Shown here: positions 24,334 through 33,636 of the stretch, in pieces
Position numbering within the stretch: the first letter of the stretch is position 1
How the letters are laid out: the number at the start of each line of letters is the position of its first letter
Source of the DNA: Pseudoxanthomonas sp.
Lineage (GTDB): Bacteria > Pseudomonadota > Gammaproteobacteria > Xanthomonadales > Xanthomonadaceae
DNA: 64,000 bases
Assembly (NCBI RefSeq): GCF_035999195.1
Contig: NZ_DASYGY010000004.1
Location: 310,001-374,000 of the forward strand
Direction of reading: 5' to 3'
Position numbers and translations under genes: made by a program
Notes under the pieces: model-generated
Told to the model about the DNA's origin: nothing
Databases searched by the model: none
The model's input: the letters and a program-made list of their open reading frames with translations, nothing else

Positions 24334-25416
24334 ATGCCCACGATGCGCCTTTCACCGCACCTTCGTCCGTGGCCGCGCTTGGCCCTGCTGCTCCTGCTGG
24401 GCGTCGCGGCCGCGGGCTGCACGACGCGGGGACCGGTGCGTGCGGTGCGGGGCGAGCCCGAGGTGAAGCAGGTGCCCAGCCGCATTCCTGCCGATGCGGT
24501 CAGCCGTCCGTACTTCCACGACGAAAGCGCGTCCGTCGCGATGGCGGAGGACGCCGTCGACGCATCGGCGATGGCGGGCGATGCCGCACCGCCCCCTCCG
24601 CCGACGACGGAAGATCCGGTCGCGGCCACCACGACCGCGCGGGCGTCGGCGTCGGAGACATCCCACTGTCCCTTCGGCGAGCCGGTGCCGCGCCGCGGGC
24701 TGGATGTCGGTGGCACCGAACGCGTGGTGCGCGCCGGTTACGCGCTGCTGCACAGCACCGACCTGAAGACGCCGTACTGGGTATGCGAGCGATACACCAC
24801 GCGTTCGTTGCAGCACAACGTCGAGCGCGACGGCCTGTCGTTCAAGGCCGATCCCGCGCTCCGGGGCGCGCGTGCCGTACCGGCCGACTACGCGGGCTCC
24901 TCGCAGCACCGCACGCGCGCCGGCCTGTTTCCCATCGACATCGGCCACATGGCGCCGGCCGAGGCGCATTCCAGCAGTGCGGAGCGCATCGCCGATACCT
25001 TCTACCTCTCCAACGCGGTGCCGCAGCATCGCGCGATGAACCGTGGCCAGTGGGCGCGGCTGGAAGCCTGTGCGCGCACCACCGGTCCGGTGCGCGGGTC
25101 GAAGTGGGTGATCAGCGGCCCGATGATCTACACCGCGCGCGACGTGCAGTTCATCACCGTCGACACCATCGGCGATGGCGTGGTCATTCCCACCCACACG
25201 TGGAAGATCCTCGTCTACCGCGCGCCGGCCGGCGACCTGCGCGCGTGGGCTGCCGTGATGCCCAACGAGGTGCTGCCGGAGAACTCCCAGCTCGGCGATT
25301 TCGTCGCCAGCATCGATGCGATCGAGGATGCGACCGGTTTCGACGTCCTGCCGGATCTCGAACCCCGCGAGCAGGCGGCGCTGGAGCGCGTGGCGCATCC
25401 CATCCCGTGCCAGTGA
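24334..25416 (+). CDS. DNA/RNA non-specific endonuclease-like lipoprotein
   Basis: 360 aa from ATG 24334 (ATG 24343 is equally possible; neither has a strong RBS). The lipobox GVAAAGC (about residue 29) makes it a lipoprotein. A proline/alanine/threonine linker to about 105 precedes the NUC1 domain: LHSTDLKTPYWVCERYT, then FPIDIGHMAPAEAH, DTFYLSNAVPQHRAMNRGQWARLE. The catalytic motif DRGH of the Serratia-type nucleases reads DIGH here; the catalytic His, the Asn (MNRG) and Glu are kept. The Arg-to-Ile change may lower activity. It may be a surface or periplasmic nuclease for nucleic-acid breakdown. Confidence 0.82.
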   Translation: MPTMRLSPHLRPWPRLALLLLLGVAAAGCTTRGPVRAVRGEPEVKQVPSRIPADAVSRPYFHDESASVAMAEDAVDASAMAGDAAPPPPPTTEDPVAATTTARASASETSHCPFGEPVPRRGLDVGGTERVVRAGYALLHSTDLKTPYWVCERYTTRSLQHNVERDGLSFKADPALRGARAVPADYAGSSQHRTRAGLFPIDIGHMAPAEAHSSSAERIADTFYLSNAVPQHRAMNRGQWARLEACARTTGPVRGSKWVISGPMIYTARDVQFITVDTIGDGVVIPTHTWKILVYRAPAGDLRAWAAVMPNEVLPENSQLGDFVASIDAIEDATGFDVLPDLEPREQAALERVAHPIPCQ

Positions 25417-25426
25417 CGGCGCCGCG

Positions 25427-28159
25427 CTACGGGGCCAGCCCGAGTTCGCGCGCGGCGGCGGCGGCCTGCGTGCGGTTCTCCACCTGCAGCTTGCCGAGGA
25501 TGTTGGCCACGTGCCAGCGCACCGTGTTGACCGAAATGAAGAGCGTGGCGCCGATGTGGAGGTTGCTGGCCCCTTCGGCCAGCAGGCGCAGCACCTTGAG
25601 TTCGCGCCCGGTCAGGGTGTCGGCCACGCCGTTGACCAGGAACGGGATGCGCGTGCCGGCCGGGAACGGCATGGCGGTATGGACCACGGGTTCTCCGACG
25701 GCAGCGCAGATGCGCGCCAGGTAGTCCGCCTCGATCGGCGACAGGACCGACACGCCCCCGCGTTCGCGGGCGAACGCGACGAAGATGCCGCCCGCCGCCG
25801 GGCCCTGGTCGAGGATGCTGCGCAGGAAACCCTGCTCGGCGCCCAGCGCGAGGATCCGGCGCGCGGTCGCCAGCGCCGCGTCGTGCCGGTGGATCTGCGC
25901 CAGCGCGACGACCAGCAGGGACAGGATCTGGATGCGGCGGGCGCGTCGCGTCGCGTCCCTGGCCAGCGATGCCAGCGCCTGCAGCGGGGCGATGGCCGCA
26001 TCGGCGTGGCCTTCGGCGATCAGCAGCCGGCATTGGCTGATCGCGCGCAACCCGGCCGGGCGCGACCACACCATCGGCAGCGCGATGCCGTCGTCGATGC
26101 CGCTGTGCCGCGCGAACCGCCGCGCGCCGGCGACATCGCCGGCCAGCAGGCGCAGGCGGATGCTCTCGCTGTGGGCCAGCGCGCAGGTGCGCTCGAACGC
26201 CGATTCGACGGGGATCGTGACGGCTTGGTCCAGGTGGGCGAGGGCGGCAGCGACCTGGCCGCGCGCGCCGAGGATGCCGGCCATCGCCACGAAGCCGCCG
26301 GTGCGGATGTCCACGTAGGCGCATTCGTCGACCAGCGGCAGGTCGTTCTCCAGGATCGCGTAGGCGTCGTCGAGCGCGTTGGTTTCGTAATGCAGCACGG
26401 CCATCAGCACGCGCGGCATGGCGGCGTTGAACGAGTGCTCGCCGCTGGCGTGCACGGCGACATCGAGCGCGCGCAGGAACTGCGTGCGCGCATCGGACAG
26501 CCGGCCTTGCGCCTGTTCGGCGAGTCCGCTGATGCAATGGCTGTAGCAGATGCCGTAGGAACAGGCGGAGCGGGCATGGAAGTGCCTGGCCGATCCGGCG
26601 GATGCCAGCGCGGGCGCGAATTCGCTGCGGGCCAGCGCCACCAGCCCGGCCACGTTGGCCAGGCACCCGGACAGGAAGTGGTACGGCGGCGTGTCCGGAA
26701 ACCGCACCGACGACAGCGCGTGCGCGCGTCCGATGTCGTCGGCCATCAGCGCCACGATGGCGCGCAGGGTATGGATCTCCGCTTCCAGTACGCGACGCGA
26801 CGCGTCGTCGCCCTGGCACAGCGTGTCGGCAGCCGCTTCGACGCGTTGCAGCAGCGCTTCGGCCAGCTGCACCTGCGCCATGTGCGCGACCGCCCAGCAC
26901 TGGTAGAGCGGCAGCCGCGGATTCTGTTCCAGCACCTGCGGCGGGAAGCGCTGGATCCAGCGGGCGACCTGCGGGATGTGTCCCCGCTTGATCATGTCGA
27001 CCGCGAAGCGCTCCACCAGCATCGCGGCCTGGTCAAAATCGTCCGCGTCCAGCGCCATGTCGACGGCGTCCTCCTGCAGTCCGGCATCGGCGAACCACAG
27101 GCTGGCCTTGCGGTACAGCGCCGGCAGCGCGTCCGGATGCCGGCGCCTGAGCTGCGCGCGCAGGAAATCGCGGAACAGGTGGTGATAGCGGTACCAGTGG
27201 CGCCGGGCATCGAGCGGCAACAGGAACAGGCCCAGGGTCTCGACCTGTTCGATCATCGCCTGCGCGTCGTCGATGCCGAGCAGCGCGTTGCAGACGTCGG
27301 CGTTCAGGCGGTCGAGGATCGAGGAGTGCAGCAGGAAGTGCTCGATCGCCGGTGGCTGCCGGCGCACCACTTCGGTGGCCAGGTAGTCGGCGATGTCGCG
27401 GGTATCGCCGGACAGGCCCAGGATCGCGCGGCGTGCGTCGCCGCGGTCCTTCAGGAACAGGGTCGCCAGGTGCAGGCCGGCGCCCCAGCCTTCGGTGTGC
27501 CGCAGCAGCAGGTCGAGTTCGCGTGGCGCCAGCCGCAGGCCACGGACCTGCGCCAGGAACGCATCGGCCTCGTGGCGGTTGAAGGTCAGGGCGTGCGTGC
27601 CGAGTTCGAGCAGCGCGTTGCGCCCGCGGTAGCGCGCGACCGGCAGCGCCGGCGCCACCCGGCTGGCGATCACCACGTGCAGGCGCGCGGGCGACCGCTC
27701 GATCAACTGGTGCACCAGGTCGTTGAGCGCAGGCGTTTCGGCCAGGTGGTAGTCGTCGAGGAACAGCACGCGGTCATCGTCCAGGCGATCCAGGTCGTTG
27801 GCGATCCTGATGGTGATCTCGTCGCTGTCGAGCGCGGACACGCGGCCCTCCACGAAGCTGGCCGTGGCCGCCGAGATCACCGGCCGCACGCGGTTGAAGC
27901 CGGCGATCAGGTGGCGCAGGAAGACGAAGAGATCCTGGTCGTCGCGGTCCAGCGACAGCCATACCGCCCGCCCGCCCAGCTGCTGGTGCCAGTGCCTGAT
28001 CAGCGTGGTCTTGCCGAAGCCGGCCGCAGCGACGATCAGCACCACCTTCGGCAGGGCATCGAGCGGCGGCATCGCCAGCCGTGGCCGCTCGATGGCCGAG
28101 GCGGGCCCGCGCGGCGCGCGCAGTTTGGTCGACAGGACGTGCGGGTCAGCGGACGACAT
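25427..28159 (-). CDS. MalT-type LuxR-family ATP-binding transcriptional regulator
   Basis: 910 aa from ATG 28159 with GGAGGACAC upstream. Order: P-loop AAAGFGKTT (44-52), FLDDYHL Walker B with conserved Arg further on (IASRVAPALP), a winged-helix/helical region, about 400 residues of TPR-like repeats, and a C-terminal LuxR helix-turn-helix beginning LTGRELKVLRLLAEGASNLHIGATLFISVNTVRWHVANILGKLQV. This is the STAND layout of MalT, which is activated by a ligand and ATP. The likely operator, the palindrome CGTATCC-CCGT-GGATACG at 28233, lies in the 350-bp gap before the divergent dehydrogenase. The ligand is unknown. Confidence 0.92.
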   Translation of the reverse strand: MSSADPHVLSTKLRAPRGPASAIERPRLAMPPLDALPKVVLIVAAAGFGKTTLIRHWHQQLGGRAVWLSLDRDDQDLFVFLRHLIAGFNRVRPVISAATASFVEGRVSALDSDEITIRIANDLDRLDDDRVLFLDDYHLAETPALNDLVHQLIERSPARLHVVIASRVAPALPVARYRGRNALLELGTHALTFNRHEADAFLAQVRGLRLAPRELDLLLRHTEGWGAGLHLATLFLKDRGDARRAILGLSGDTRDIADYLATEVVRRQPPAIEHFLLHSSILDRLNADVCNALLGIDDAQAMIEQVETLGLFLLPLDARRHWYRYHHLFRDFLRAQLRRRHPDALPALYRKASLWFADAGLQEDAVDMALDADDFDQAAMLVERFAVDMIKRGHIPQVARWIQRFPPQVLEQNPRLPLYQCWAVAHMAQVQLAEALLQRVEAAADTLCQGDDASRRVLEAEIHTLRAIVALMADDIGRAHALSSVRFPDTPPYHFLSGCLANVAGLVALARSEFAPALASAGSARHFHARSACSYGICYSHCISGLAEQAQGRLSDARTQFLRALDVAVHASGEHSFNAAMPRVLMAVLHYETNALDDAYAILENDLPLVDECAYVDIRTGGFVAMAGILGARGQVAAALAHLDQAVTIPVESAFERTCALAHSESIRLRLLAGDVAGARRFARHSGIDDGIALPMVWSRPAGLRAISQCRLLIAEGHADAAIAPLQALASLARDATRRARRIQILSLLVVALAQIHRHDAALATARRILALGAEQGFLRSILDQGPAAGGIFVAFARERGGVSVLSPIEADYLARICAAVGEPVVHTAMPFPAGTRIPFLVNGVADTLTGRELKVLRLLAEGASNLHIGATLFISVNTVRWHVANILGKLQVENRTQAAAAARELGLAP

Positions 28160-28511
28160 GGTGTCCTCCAGTCGCAACGTGCAGCCGGTGCCGGCATGGC
28201 ATCTGTGGCGTGGCATGGTCCTGGCGCCACGACGTATCCCCGTGGATACGTTCCGTCTCCATGCCGCGTGCGGTTGCGTGCGCGACGGCGGCGGAGCGGT
28301 ACGAAGGGCGGCAGCCGCAGCGGCGCCGACGACGGGACCACTGTACGCCTTGTCTCCCTGCCGTCTGTCTGGTGTGAGTTCACTTTTCCAGGGGCGGCAG
28401 GATCGGATCGCGGCCCACGAATGTGCCGTCTTTCCGGACGGTGACCTTCCGCCAAATGCGTCCCAGATTGGCACCACCCAAGTTCCGCTGGTCGAACGTG
28501 AGGAGGACATC
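28160..28511. other. Divergent intergenic region with operator-like palindrome
   Basis: 350 bp between the MalT-type regulator and the dehydrogenase. It contains an 18-bp perfect palindrome (CGTATCC-CCGT-GGATACG, 28233-28250) in an otherwise unstructured G+C-rich segment. I see no reading frame or RNA motif. The palindrome is listed separately as a finding. Confidence 0.5.
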
Positions 28512-29972
28512 ATGCAACGCCGCGACTCTCCGCCCCTCCGGTCGAGATCCGATCGGCCCGTTGCGCCCGGATACGACGACGCTTGCACGGGCGATCTGCC
28601 GATGGTGGATGCATCGCCCGCCGCGCACGCGTGCATGGCCGCCTGCATCGGGCACCAGGAGGGTCCGCCGACGGCCGGCGATGCCAGCCTGCTGGACCAC
28701 GTGGCCGTGGCGGTGGTCGGGCTTGGGTACGTGGGCCTGCGGTTGGCGGTGGCGATGGCGGAGAGATTCCCCACCGTCGGCTTCGACGTGGATGAAACGC
28801 GGCTGTCGACACTGCGCAACGGCATCGACTGTACCGGCGAGGTGGCGCCGGAGGTGTTGGCGCGCAGCAGGCTGTCGCTGCACGCCGAGACGACGGCGTT
28901 GGCCGAAAGCAACTTCTTCATCGTGGCGGTGCCGACGCCGCTCACGCCGGCCGGCAAGCCGGATCTGGCGATACTGGAGCAGGCCTGCGCGACGATCGGG
29001 GCGGTGATGCCGCGGGGTGCGACGGTGGTGATCGAGTCCACCGTGTATCCGGGTACCACCGAGAAGATCTGCGGACCGGCGCTGGAAAACGCCAGCGGGC
29101 TGCGGTGCGGCGTGGACTTCCAGCTCGCCTACAGCCCGGAGCGGCTCAATCCGGGCGACGTGCGCCGCGGGTTCGCCTCCATCGTCAAGCTGGTCGCGGC
29201 GCAGGACCGGCGCACGCTGGACCTGGTAGCCGCGGTGTACGGCGCGGTGGTCGGCGCCGGCGTGCACCCGGTCGATTCCATCAAGGTGGCCGAGGCGGCC
29301 AAGCTGCTGGAGAACACCCAGCGCGACGTCAACATCGCGCTGATCAACGAGATGGCGCAAATCTGCGGCCTGCTCGGCATCCGCGTCGCCGACGTGCTGC
29401 GCGCAGCGGCCAGCAAATGGAACTTCCTGCCGTTCTCGCCCGGCATGGTGGGGGGCCACTGCGTGGGCATCGATCCCTACTACCTGGCCGCCGCGGCGCA
29501 GGAGAGGGGGTACCACCCCCGGCTGATCGCCGCTGCACGCCAGGTCAACGAAGGCATGCCGGCGTACATCGCCAGCCGCATCGTGCTGGCGATGGCCGCG
29601 CAGGAGATCCGCATCCGCGGCGCGCGCGTCGGCCTGCTGGGCATCACCTTCAAGGAAGGCGTGCCGGACATCCGCAACTCCAAGACGGTGGAACTGGCGC
29701 AGGCGCTTGCCATCTATGGCATCCAGGCGCACATCGCCGACCCGCGCGCCGACGTCTACGAAAGCCGCGCGGCGTTCGGAATCGAACTGGAAGACGAGAC
29801 CGACTGGGGCGACCTGGACGTGCTGGTGCTGGCGGTGCCGCACGCCGAATTCATGACGCGCATCTACGACCAGGCCGAACAGTCGCTGCGACCGCACGGC
29901 ATGTTCGTGGATCTGAAGGGGATGGTGGATCCGGCGTTGCTGCCGGAGGACCTGTTCTACATGGCGCTCTAG
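28512..29972 (+). CDS. UDP-GlcNAc/GalNAc-type nucleotide-sugar dehydrogenase
   Basis: 486 aa. AGGAGGACATC precedes ATG 28512. A 60-residue polar, cysteine-containing N-terminal extension precedes the Rossmann motif VVGLGYVGLRLAVAMAERF (69-87). Then FIVAVPTPLT, ESTVYPGTTE, YSPERLNPGD, KLLENTQRDVNIALINE, GGHCVGIDPYYLA with the catalytic Cys317, and the C-terminal domain VGLLGITFKEGVPDIRNSKTVELAQAL. These match the WbpO/WbpA/TviB branch, which oxidises UDP-HexNAc to the uronate for capsule or O-antigen. No glycosyltransferase, epimerase or Wzx/Wzy gene is nearby. The extension is unusual for the family. Confidence 0.9.
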   Translation: MQRRDSPPLRSRSDRPVAPGYDDACTGDLPMVDASPAAHACMAACIGHQEGPPTAGDASLLDHVAVAVVGLGYVGLRLAVAMAERFPTVGFDVDETRLSTLRNGIDCTGEVAPEVLARSRLSLHAETTALAESNFFIVAVPTPLTPAGKPDLAILEQACATIGAVMPRGATVVIESTVYPGTTEKICGPALENASGLRCGVDFQLAYSPERLNPGDVRRGFASIVKLVAAQDRRTLDLVAAVYGAVVGAGVHPVDSIKVAEAAKLLENTQRDVNIALINEMAQICGLLGIRVADVLRAAASKWNFLPFSPGMVGGHCVGIDPYYLAAAAQERGYHPRLIAAARQVNEGMPAYIASRIVLAMAAQEIRIRGARVGLLGITFKEGVPDIRNSKTVELAQALAIYGIQAHIADPRADVYESRAAFGIELEDETDWGDLDVLVLAVPHAEFMTRIYDQAEQSLRPHGMFVDLKGMVDPALLPEDLFYMAL

Positions 29973-30033
29973 GGGAGACGCACGCCGGTGGACGCAGGGT
30001 GGGTCCGCCGGCGTTCGTCGCTGGCGTCGCGGC

Positions 30034-30825
30034 TCAGGGCGTCACGCCATCAGGCGCATCCAGCATCAGTTCAAGCGCCGTGCGGAGGTCGCATGCGCTC
30101 TCGTCGCCGTTGTCGGGCCGCTGGCGCAGGGCGTCGCGGAGCATGCGCAGCGCTGCCGTGTCGAGGTCGCCATGCAGCACCAATGCAAGCACCGCGCCGC
30201 TACGCAGGTGCGGCAGCAGGCCGGTGACGAAGGCGATGCCATGGCGCGAAGCCAGCGCCCGCAGCGCGCGTCGCTGCAACCACAGGTCGATGGCGCTGAA
30301 CGGCGAGGTGGTGTCGGGCGAGGACAGGGCCAGCAGGGTCAGGCGCTCGTCGTCCGGTGCGTACAGCACCAGCGTGTCCAGTGCCCGCGATACGTACGGC
30401 AGGCGTTCGTGCAGCATCGCGTCGTCCCAGCGCGCACCGGGGCGGTCGGGCAGGTGCAGCCAGCCGCCCAGGTAGGCATCCAGTTCCGTCAGGGCATCCT
30501 GCAGGGCCGCCGGCCCGGCGGCCATCGTCGGCAGGTCCGTGCGGGCGCGCCAGGCCTGCACGCGGTCACGCATCGGCGCGGGCAGCAGGTCGTGCGGCAG
30601 TTCGCCCTGTCCCCCATGCGCCGCGTCCGTCCAGGTGCGGCACATCACCACGAGGGGAGCTATGGGATCGTTCTGCGCCGCTTCCAGCCAGGCCGGCTGG
30701 CGCCAATGGCGCATCTCCTGCAGGTGGATCGTCGACAGCAGCGGGTCAGGAGACGGCGTCGCCTCCGCCTGCAGCGCGCGCACGCGCTCGGCGAGCGCCG
30801 CGCGCTCGGTGCAGTGGCCGCACAT
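30034..30825 (-). CDS. Hypothetical protein, possibly CxxC-containing
   Basis: 263 aa from ATG 30825, with AAGGAACCTT upstream; a GTG at 30873 would add 16 residues (CLMCGHC). The start reads MCGHCTERAALAERVRALQAEA, a CxxC followed by a coiled coil. The rest is largely helical, with tryptophans and arginines: QEMRHWRQPAWLEAA, VQAWRARTDLPTM, LDAYLGGWLHLPDRPGARWDD. It ends in a helix ELMLDAPDGVTP. No catalytic motif is recognisable. It is convergent with the dehydrogenase and is separated by 60 bp. Confidence 0.6.
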   Translation of the reverse strand: MCGHCTERAALAERVRALQAEATPSPDPLLSTIHLQEMRHWRQPAWLEAAQNDPIAPLVVMCRTWTDAAHGGQGELPHDLLPAPMRDRVQAWRARTDLPTMAAGPAALQDALTELDAYLGGWLHLPDRPGARWDDAMLHERLPYVSRALDTLVLYAPDDERLTLLALSSPDTTSPFSAIDLWLQRRALRALASRHGIAFVTGLLPHLRSGAVLALVLHGDLDTAALRMLRDALRQRPDNGDESACDLRTALELMLDAPDGVTP

Positions 30826-31599
30826 CAGGCAAGGTTCCTTGATTCCATCCCCCTGCCTGTTCGTGGTCGCCACGGCATGCAGGACGCGGCTGCGTCCACT
30901 GTCAGTCGATCATCATCCCGCCGGTCCGATCCAGGCTCTCCACCCCGCAGCGGGCTCGCCTGGCCAGACCGTCGCCAGGACCAGGTGCGTTCGCCGTACT
31001 CGCGCTGGCACGCTGCAGCAGGCGGCTTCCGACATGTGCGCGCATGGGTCTGGGACAACGTGTTCCGCCGGCCGCTGGCCGCCGGCCGCCGGTCGATCGT
31101 GAAGGGTGGGTGCGGGCGCGAAGGATGCGGAGGGTCGGGAGGGCGTTCGCAGTCAGGGTTCCGGCCGTGAACTGGCGATCCCCGATGGCGTCGTCCTTGT
31201 CCCGATCTGTCGGGCTCAGGCGCCGCCTGCCTTGCAGAGGCTGCGGCCTTTCCCCGAGGCGGGGCTGCCCCCCGCGCCCCGACATCCGGCGCGGGCCAGT
31301 CAACCATGGCGCTTGCCGCGTGATCCTGCTCCTTCTCCCATATCCTGAACGTTAGTGAAGATGGGAGGGGGTGCCCATGTCCTGCCAGCGGCTTCCCTTC
31401 CGAAGAAGTTCGTTCAAGGTCGAACAGCAGTGTCTGTCGTTCTGCTGCCTGGCGCCTGGCGCACGAGGGCGACGCCGGGCGAGCGGGCGGAGGGCAGGCG
31501 CAGCGCCAACGACGTGATGAACGGTCCGGCCTGACGGAACTCCGCGCCAGCGCGGGTTCGCAGCCCCCAATTTGCGCGCGATTGAGGATGGTTGAGGCA
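30826..31599. other. Gene-less stretch, nothing supported
   Basis: About 770 bp without a reading frame that looks coding. It is very G+C-rich with local self-complementary patches such as GCCGGCCGCTGGCCGCCGGC near 31070-31090 and a CCCCGAGGCGGGG patch near 31252. I see no promoter, RNA or repeat that I could name. Confidence 0.4.
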
Positions 31600-33636
31600 A
31601 TGAACAACACGATAGTCAAGGCAATGGTCGGACTCATCTTGATTGGGGGCGGGGTGGTGCAGGCCCAGGCACAGGTGTGCCCCGCCGACACCTATCGCAC
31701 CTTCTCGGCGCTGTCCGGACAGTCGGGCTTGAGCCAGAACCTGATCAACAACAGCAATACCTACGTCGGTGCGTCGCGGCTTCGGGTCAGTAATACGGCA
31801 ACGGGCGGCGCCAGCTTCGACAACAACACCATCGACGCCCAGCACTACCCAGGCACGAGCACAATTCCCAGCGAGCCGGGTATCCGCATCGGGCAGAACA
31901 ACACGAGCCCCAGTTCGGTACTGGTGACGGACATGGAGTTCCGGGACCCGGCCGATCTGACCGTGTGGCGGCCGGTCAGCAATCTCTCGCTCCGGCTGCA
32001 CGACATCGATGCCGGCGACAACGTCACGGTCAATGCCTACGACCAGAACGGCAACCTGATCACGCTGACGTCGGCCAACTATTCGTTCGATAGCAGCAAC
32101 GGCGCACCGTACGTGTCCTACGCCGGAGGCAACCGCTTCACCGCGCCCTCTGGCGATTCGCCGAACAACCAGCGACGCGGCACCGTCAATCTGACGTTCA
32201 ATGGCCTGCAGATACGGCGTATCGAGTTCCGTTACTACGACACCACCAGCAGCGGGACCTACACCATTGCCGAACTCAGGGGGTGCAGCGTGCCGATCAC
32301 CCTCTCCAAGGTCACGCAGCCGATCGCTGGCGGCCCGTTCGGCTTCGCGCTGACCAATACGACGCAGACCACCGCCACGGTGACCACCACCAGCGCTGGT
32401 AGCCCGACCCAGGTGGATGGTGATGCCTTGGCAGGCGTGCAGCCGTTCACGGTCGCCGCACCCGGCGGCCAGGTCACCATCACCGAGAACGCGTTGCCGA
32501 ATGGCTGGAGCCTGGTCGATGCGACCTGCACCAACGCCAGCGGCGCCACCGTAGGCACCCGCAACAATGCGACCTATACGCTGCCGCCCGCGAGTACGGT
32601 CGCCGGCGAAGCGCTGTGGTGCACCTTCACCAATTCGCGCACGACGCTGCGCCTGCAGAAAGCACTCCCGGCCGGGCGCGCGCAGGCGACCGACCAGTTC
32701 ACGCTCTCCATCGCCGGCACCGGCGCGCCGGCGGCCGTGACCACCACCGGCAGCGACACCACGGCGGCAGGCGTGGTGACCCATGCGACGGCCACTGCGA
32801 ACAGCGCCTATACCCTGTCCGAAACCGCCGCCGGCGGTGCCGTACTTGCCAACTACGCCACGACCTACGCCTGTACCAATACGCGTCCAGGAGGGCAGAC
32901 GCCATCCGGAACCGGCACATCCTTCGCCATCGTGCCGGCGGCGGGTGACGATCTGACCTGCACATTCATCAACACGAAGCGGCCCCGCGTGACCGTGCGC
33001 AAGATCAGCGTGAACGGCACGGACAGCTTCTCCTTCAGCGGCACCAATGGTGTCGCCAGCCAGACGCTGGTCACTGCAACGTCGGGGGTGCCCGTGGCCG
33101 GCGCTCCGCAGGTGTTGAGCGCCGCCAGCACCGTCACCACGATCACCGAGGGCGCACCGCCGGCCAACTACCGGTTGACCGACATCGCCTGCACGGGTCT
33201 TCCCCCGGGCGGCAACGCTGCGGTGAATCTGGCGGCCCGCCAGGTGGTCCTGGATGCTGCGGCAACCACAGCGGGTGCCGACGTGGTCTGCACGTTCACC
33301 AATACCCTGTTCCGTGCGGACGTGCGGGTATCCAAAACGGCGACTCCGACCTCTGCGCAGAGCGGTGCTACGGTCACCTACACCATCACGGTGAACAACG
33401 ATGGTCCCGTGGCGGCCGATGGCACGCTCCTGACGGATGTACCGGGAGCCGGGCTGGACTGCATCGCTCCGTCGTCGACGTTCACCTGCACGGCCACCGG
33501 CGGTGCTGCGTGCCCGGCTGTCACGGTTCCTGTCACCACGCTGCTCGGTACCGGCATGCTGATTCCCAGCTTGCCGGTGGGCGGCCAGGTAACGGCCACG
33601 CTGCTGTGCAGGGCTACCGCGACGGGCTTCCCCTGA
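31600..33636 (+). CDS. Secreted repeat protein with prealbumin/DUF11-like modules (copy 1)
   Basis: 678 aa. The ATG at 31600 starts a signal peptide (VGLILIGGGVVQAQAQ-VC). Residues about 25-220 form a discoidin-like or jelly-roll domain, with LSLRLHDIDAGDNVTVNAYDQNGNLITL and FRYYDTTSSGTYTIAEL. Then immunoglobulin-like modules of about 110 residues, one marked by LPAGRAQATDQFTLSIAG, YTLSETAAGG, TYACTNTRPGGQTPSGTG and GDDLTCTFINTK. The last module is DUF11-like: VRVSKTATPTSAQSGATVTYTITVNNDGP. No sorting or membrane anchor is seen. Neighbour 34280 is a longer paralogue. It is probably an extracellular adhesin-like protein; that is an inference. Confidence 0.8.
   Translation: MNNTIVKAMVGLILIGGGVVQAQAQVCPADTYRTFSALSGQSGLSQNLINNSNTYVGASRLRVSNTATGGASFDNNTIDAQHYPGTSTIPSEPGIRIGQNNTSPSSVLVTDMEFRDPADLTVWRPVSNLSLRLHDIDAGDNVTVNAYDQNGNLITLTSANYSFDSSNGAPYVSYAGGNRFTAPSGDSPNNQRRGTVNLTFNGLQIRRIEFRYYDTTSSGTYTIAELRGCSVPITLSKVTQPIAGGPFGFALTNTTQTTATVTTTSAGSPTQVDGDALAGVQPFTVAAPGGQVTITENALPNGWSLVDATCTNASGATVGTRNNATYTLPPASTVAGEALWCTFTNSRTTLRLQKALPAGRAQATDQFTLSIAGTGAPAAVTTTGSDTTAAGVVTHATATANSAYTLSETAAGGAVLANYATTYACTNTRPGGQTPSGTGTSFAIVPAAGDDLTCTFINTKRPRVTVRKISVNGTDSFSFSGTNGVASQTLVTATSGVPVAGAPQVLSAASTVTTITEGAPPANYRLTDIACTGLPPGGNAAVNLAARQVVLDAAATTAGADVVCTFTNTLFRADVRVSKTATPTSAQSGATVTYTITVNNDGPVAADGTLLTDVPGAGLDCIAPSSTFTCTATGGAACPAVTVPVTTLLGTGMLIPSLPVGGQVTATLLCRATATGFP

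Noticed and set aside
25316..28444. Very long plus-strand frame opposite the MalT-type regulator
   Set aside because: Antisense of a confirmed regulator; composition is typical of GC-rich shadow frames.
31044..31355. Short frames in the 30.8-31.6 kb gap
   Set aside because: Arg/Pro-rich and without RBS or hydrophobic signature; probably chance frames in GC-rich DNA.
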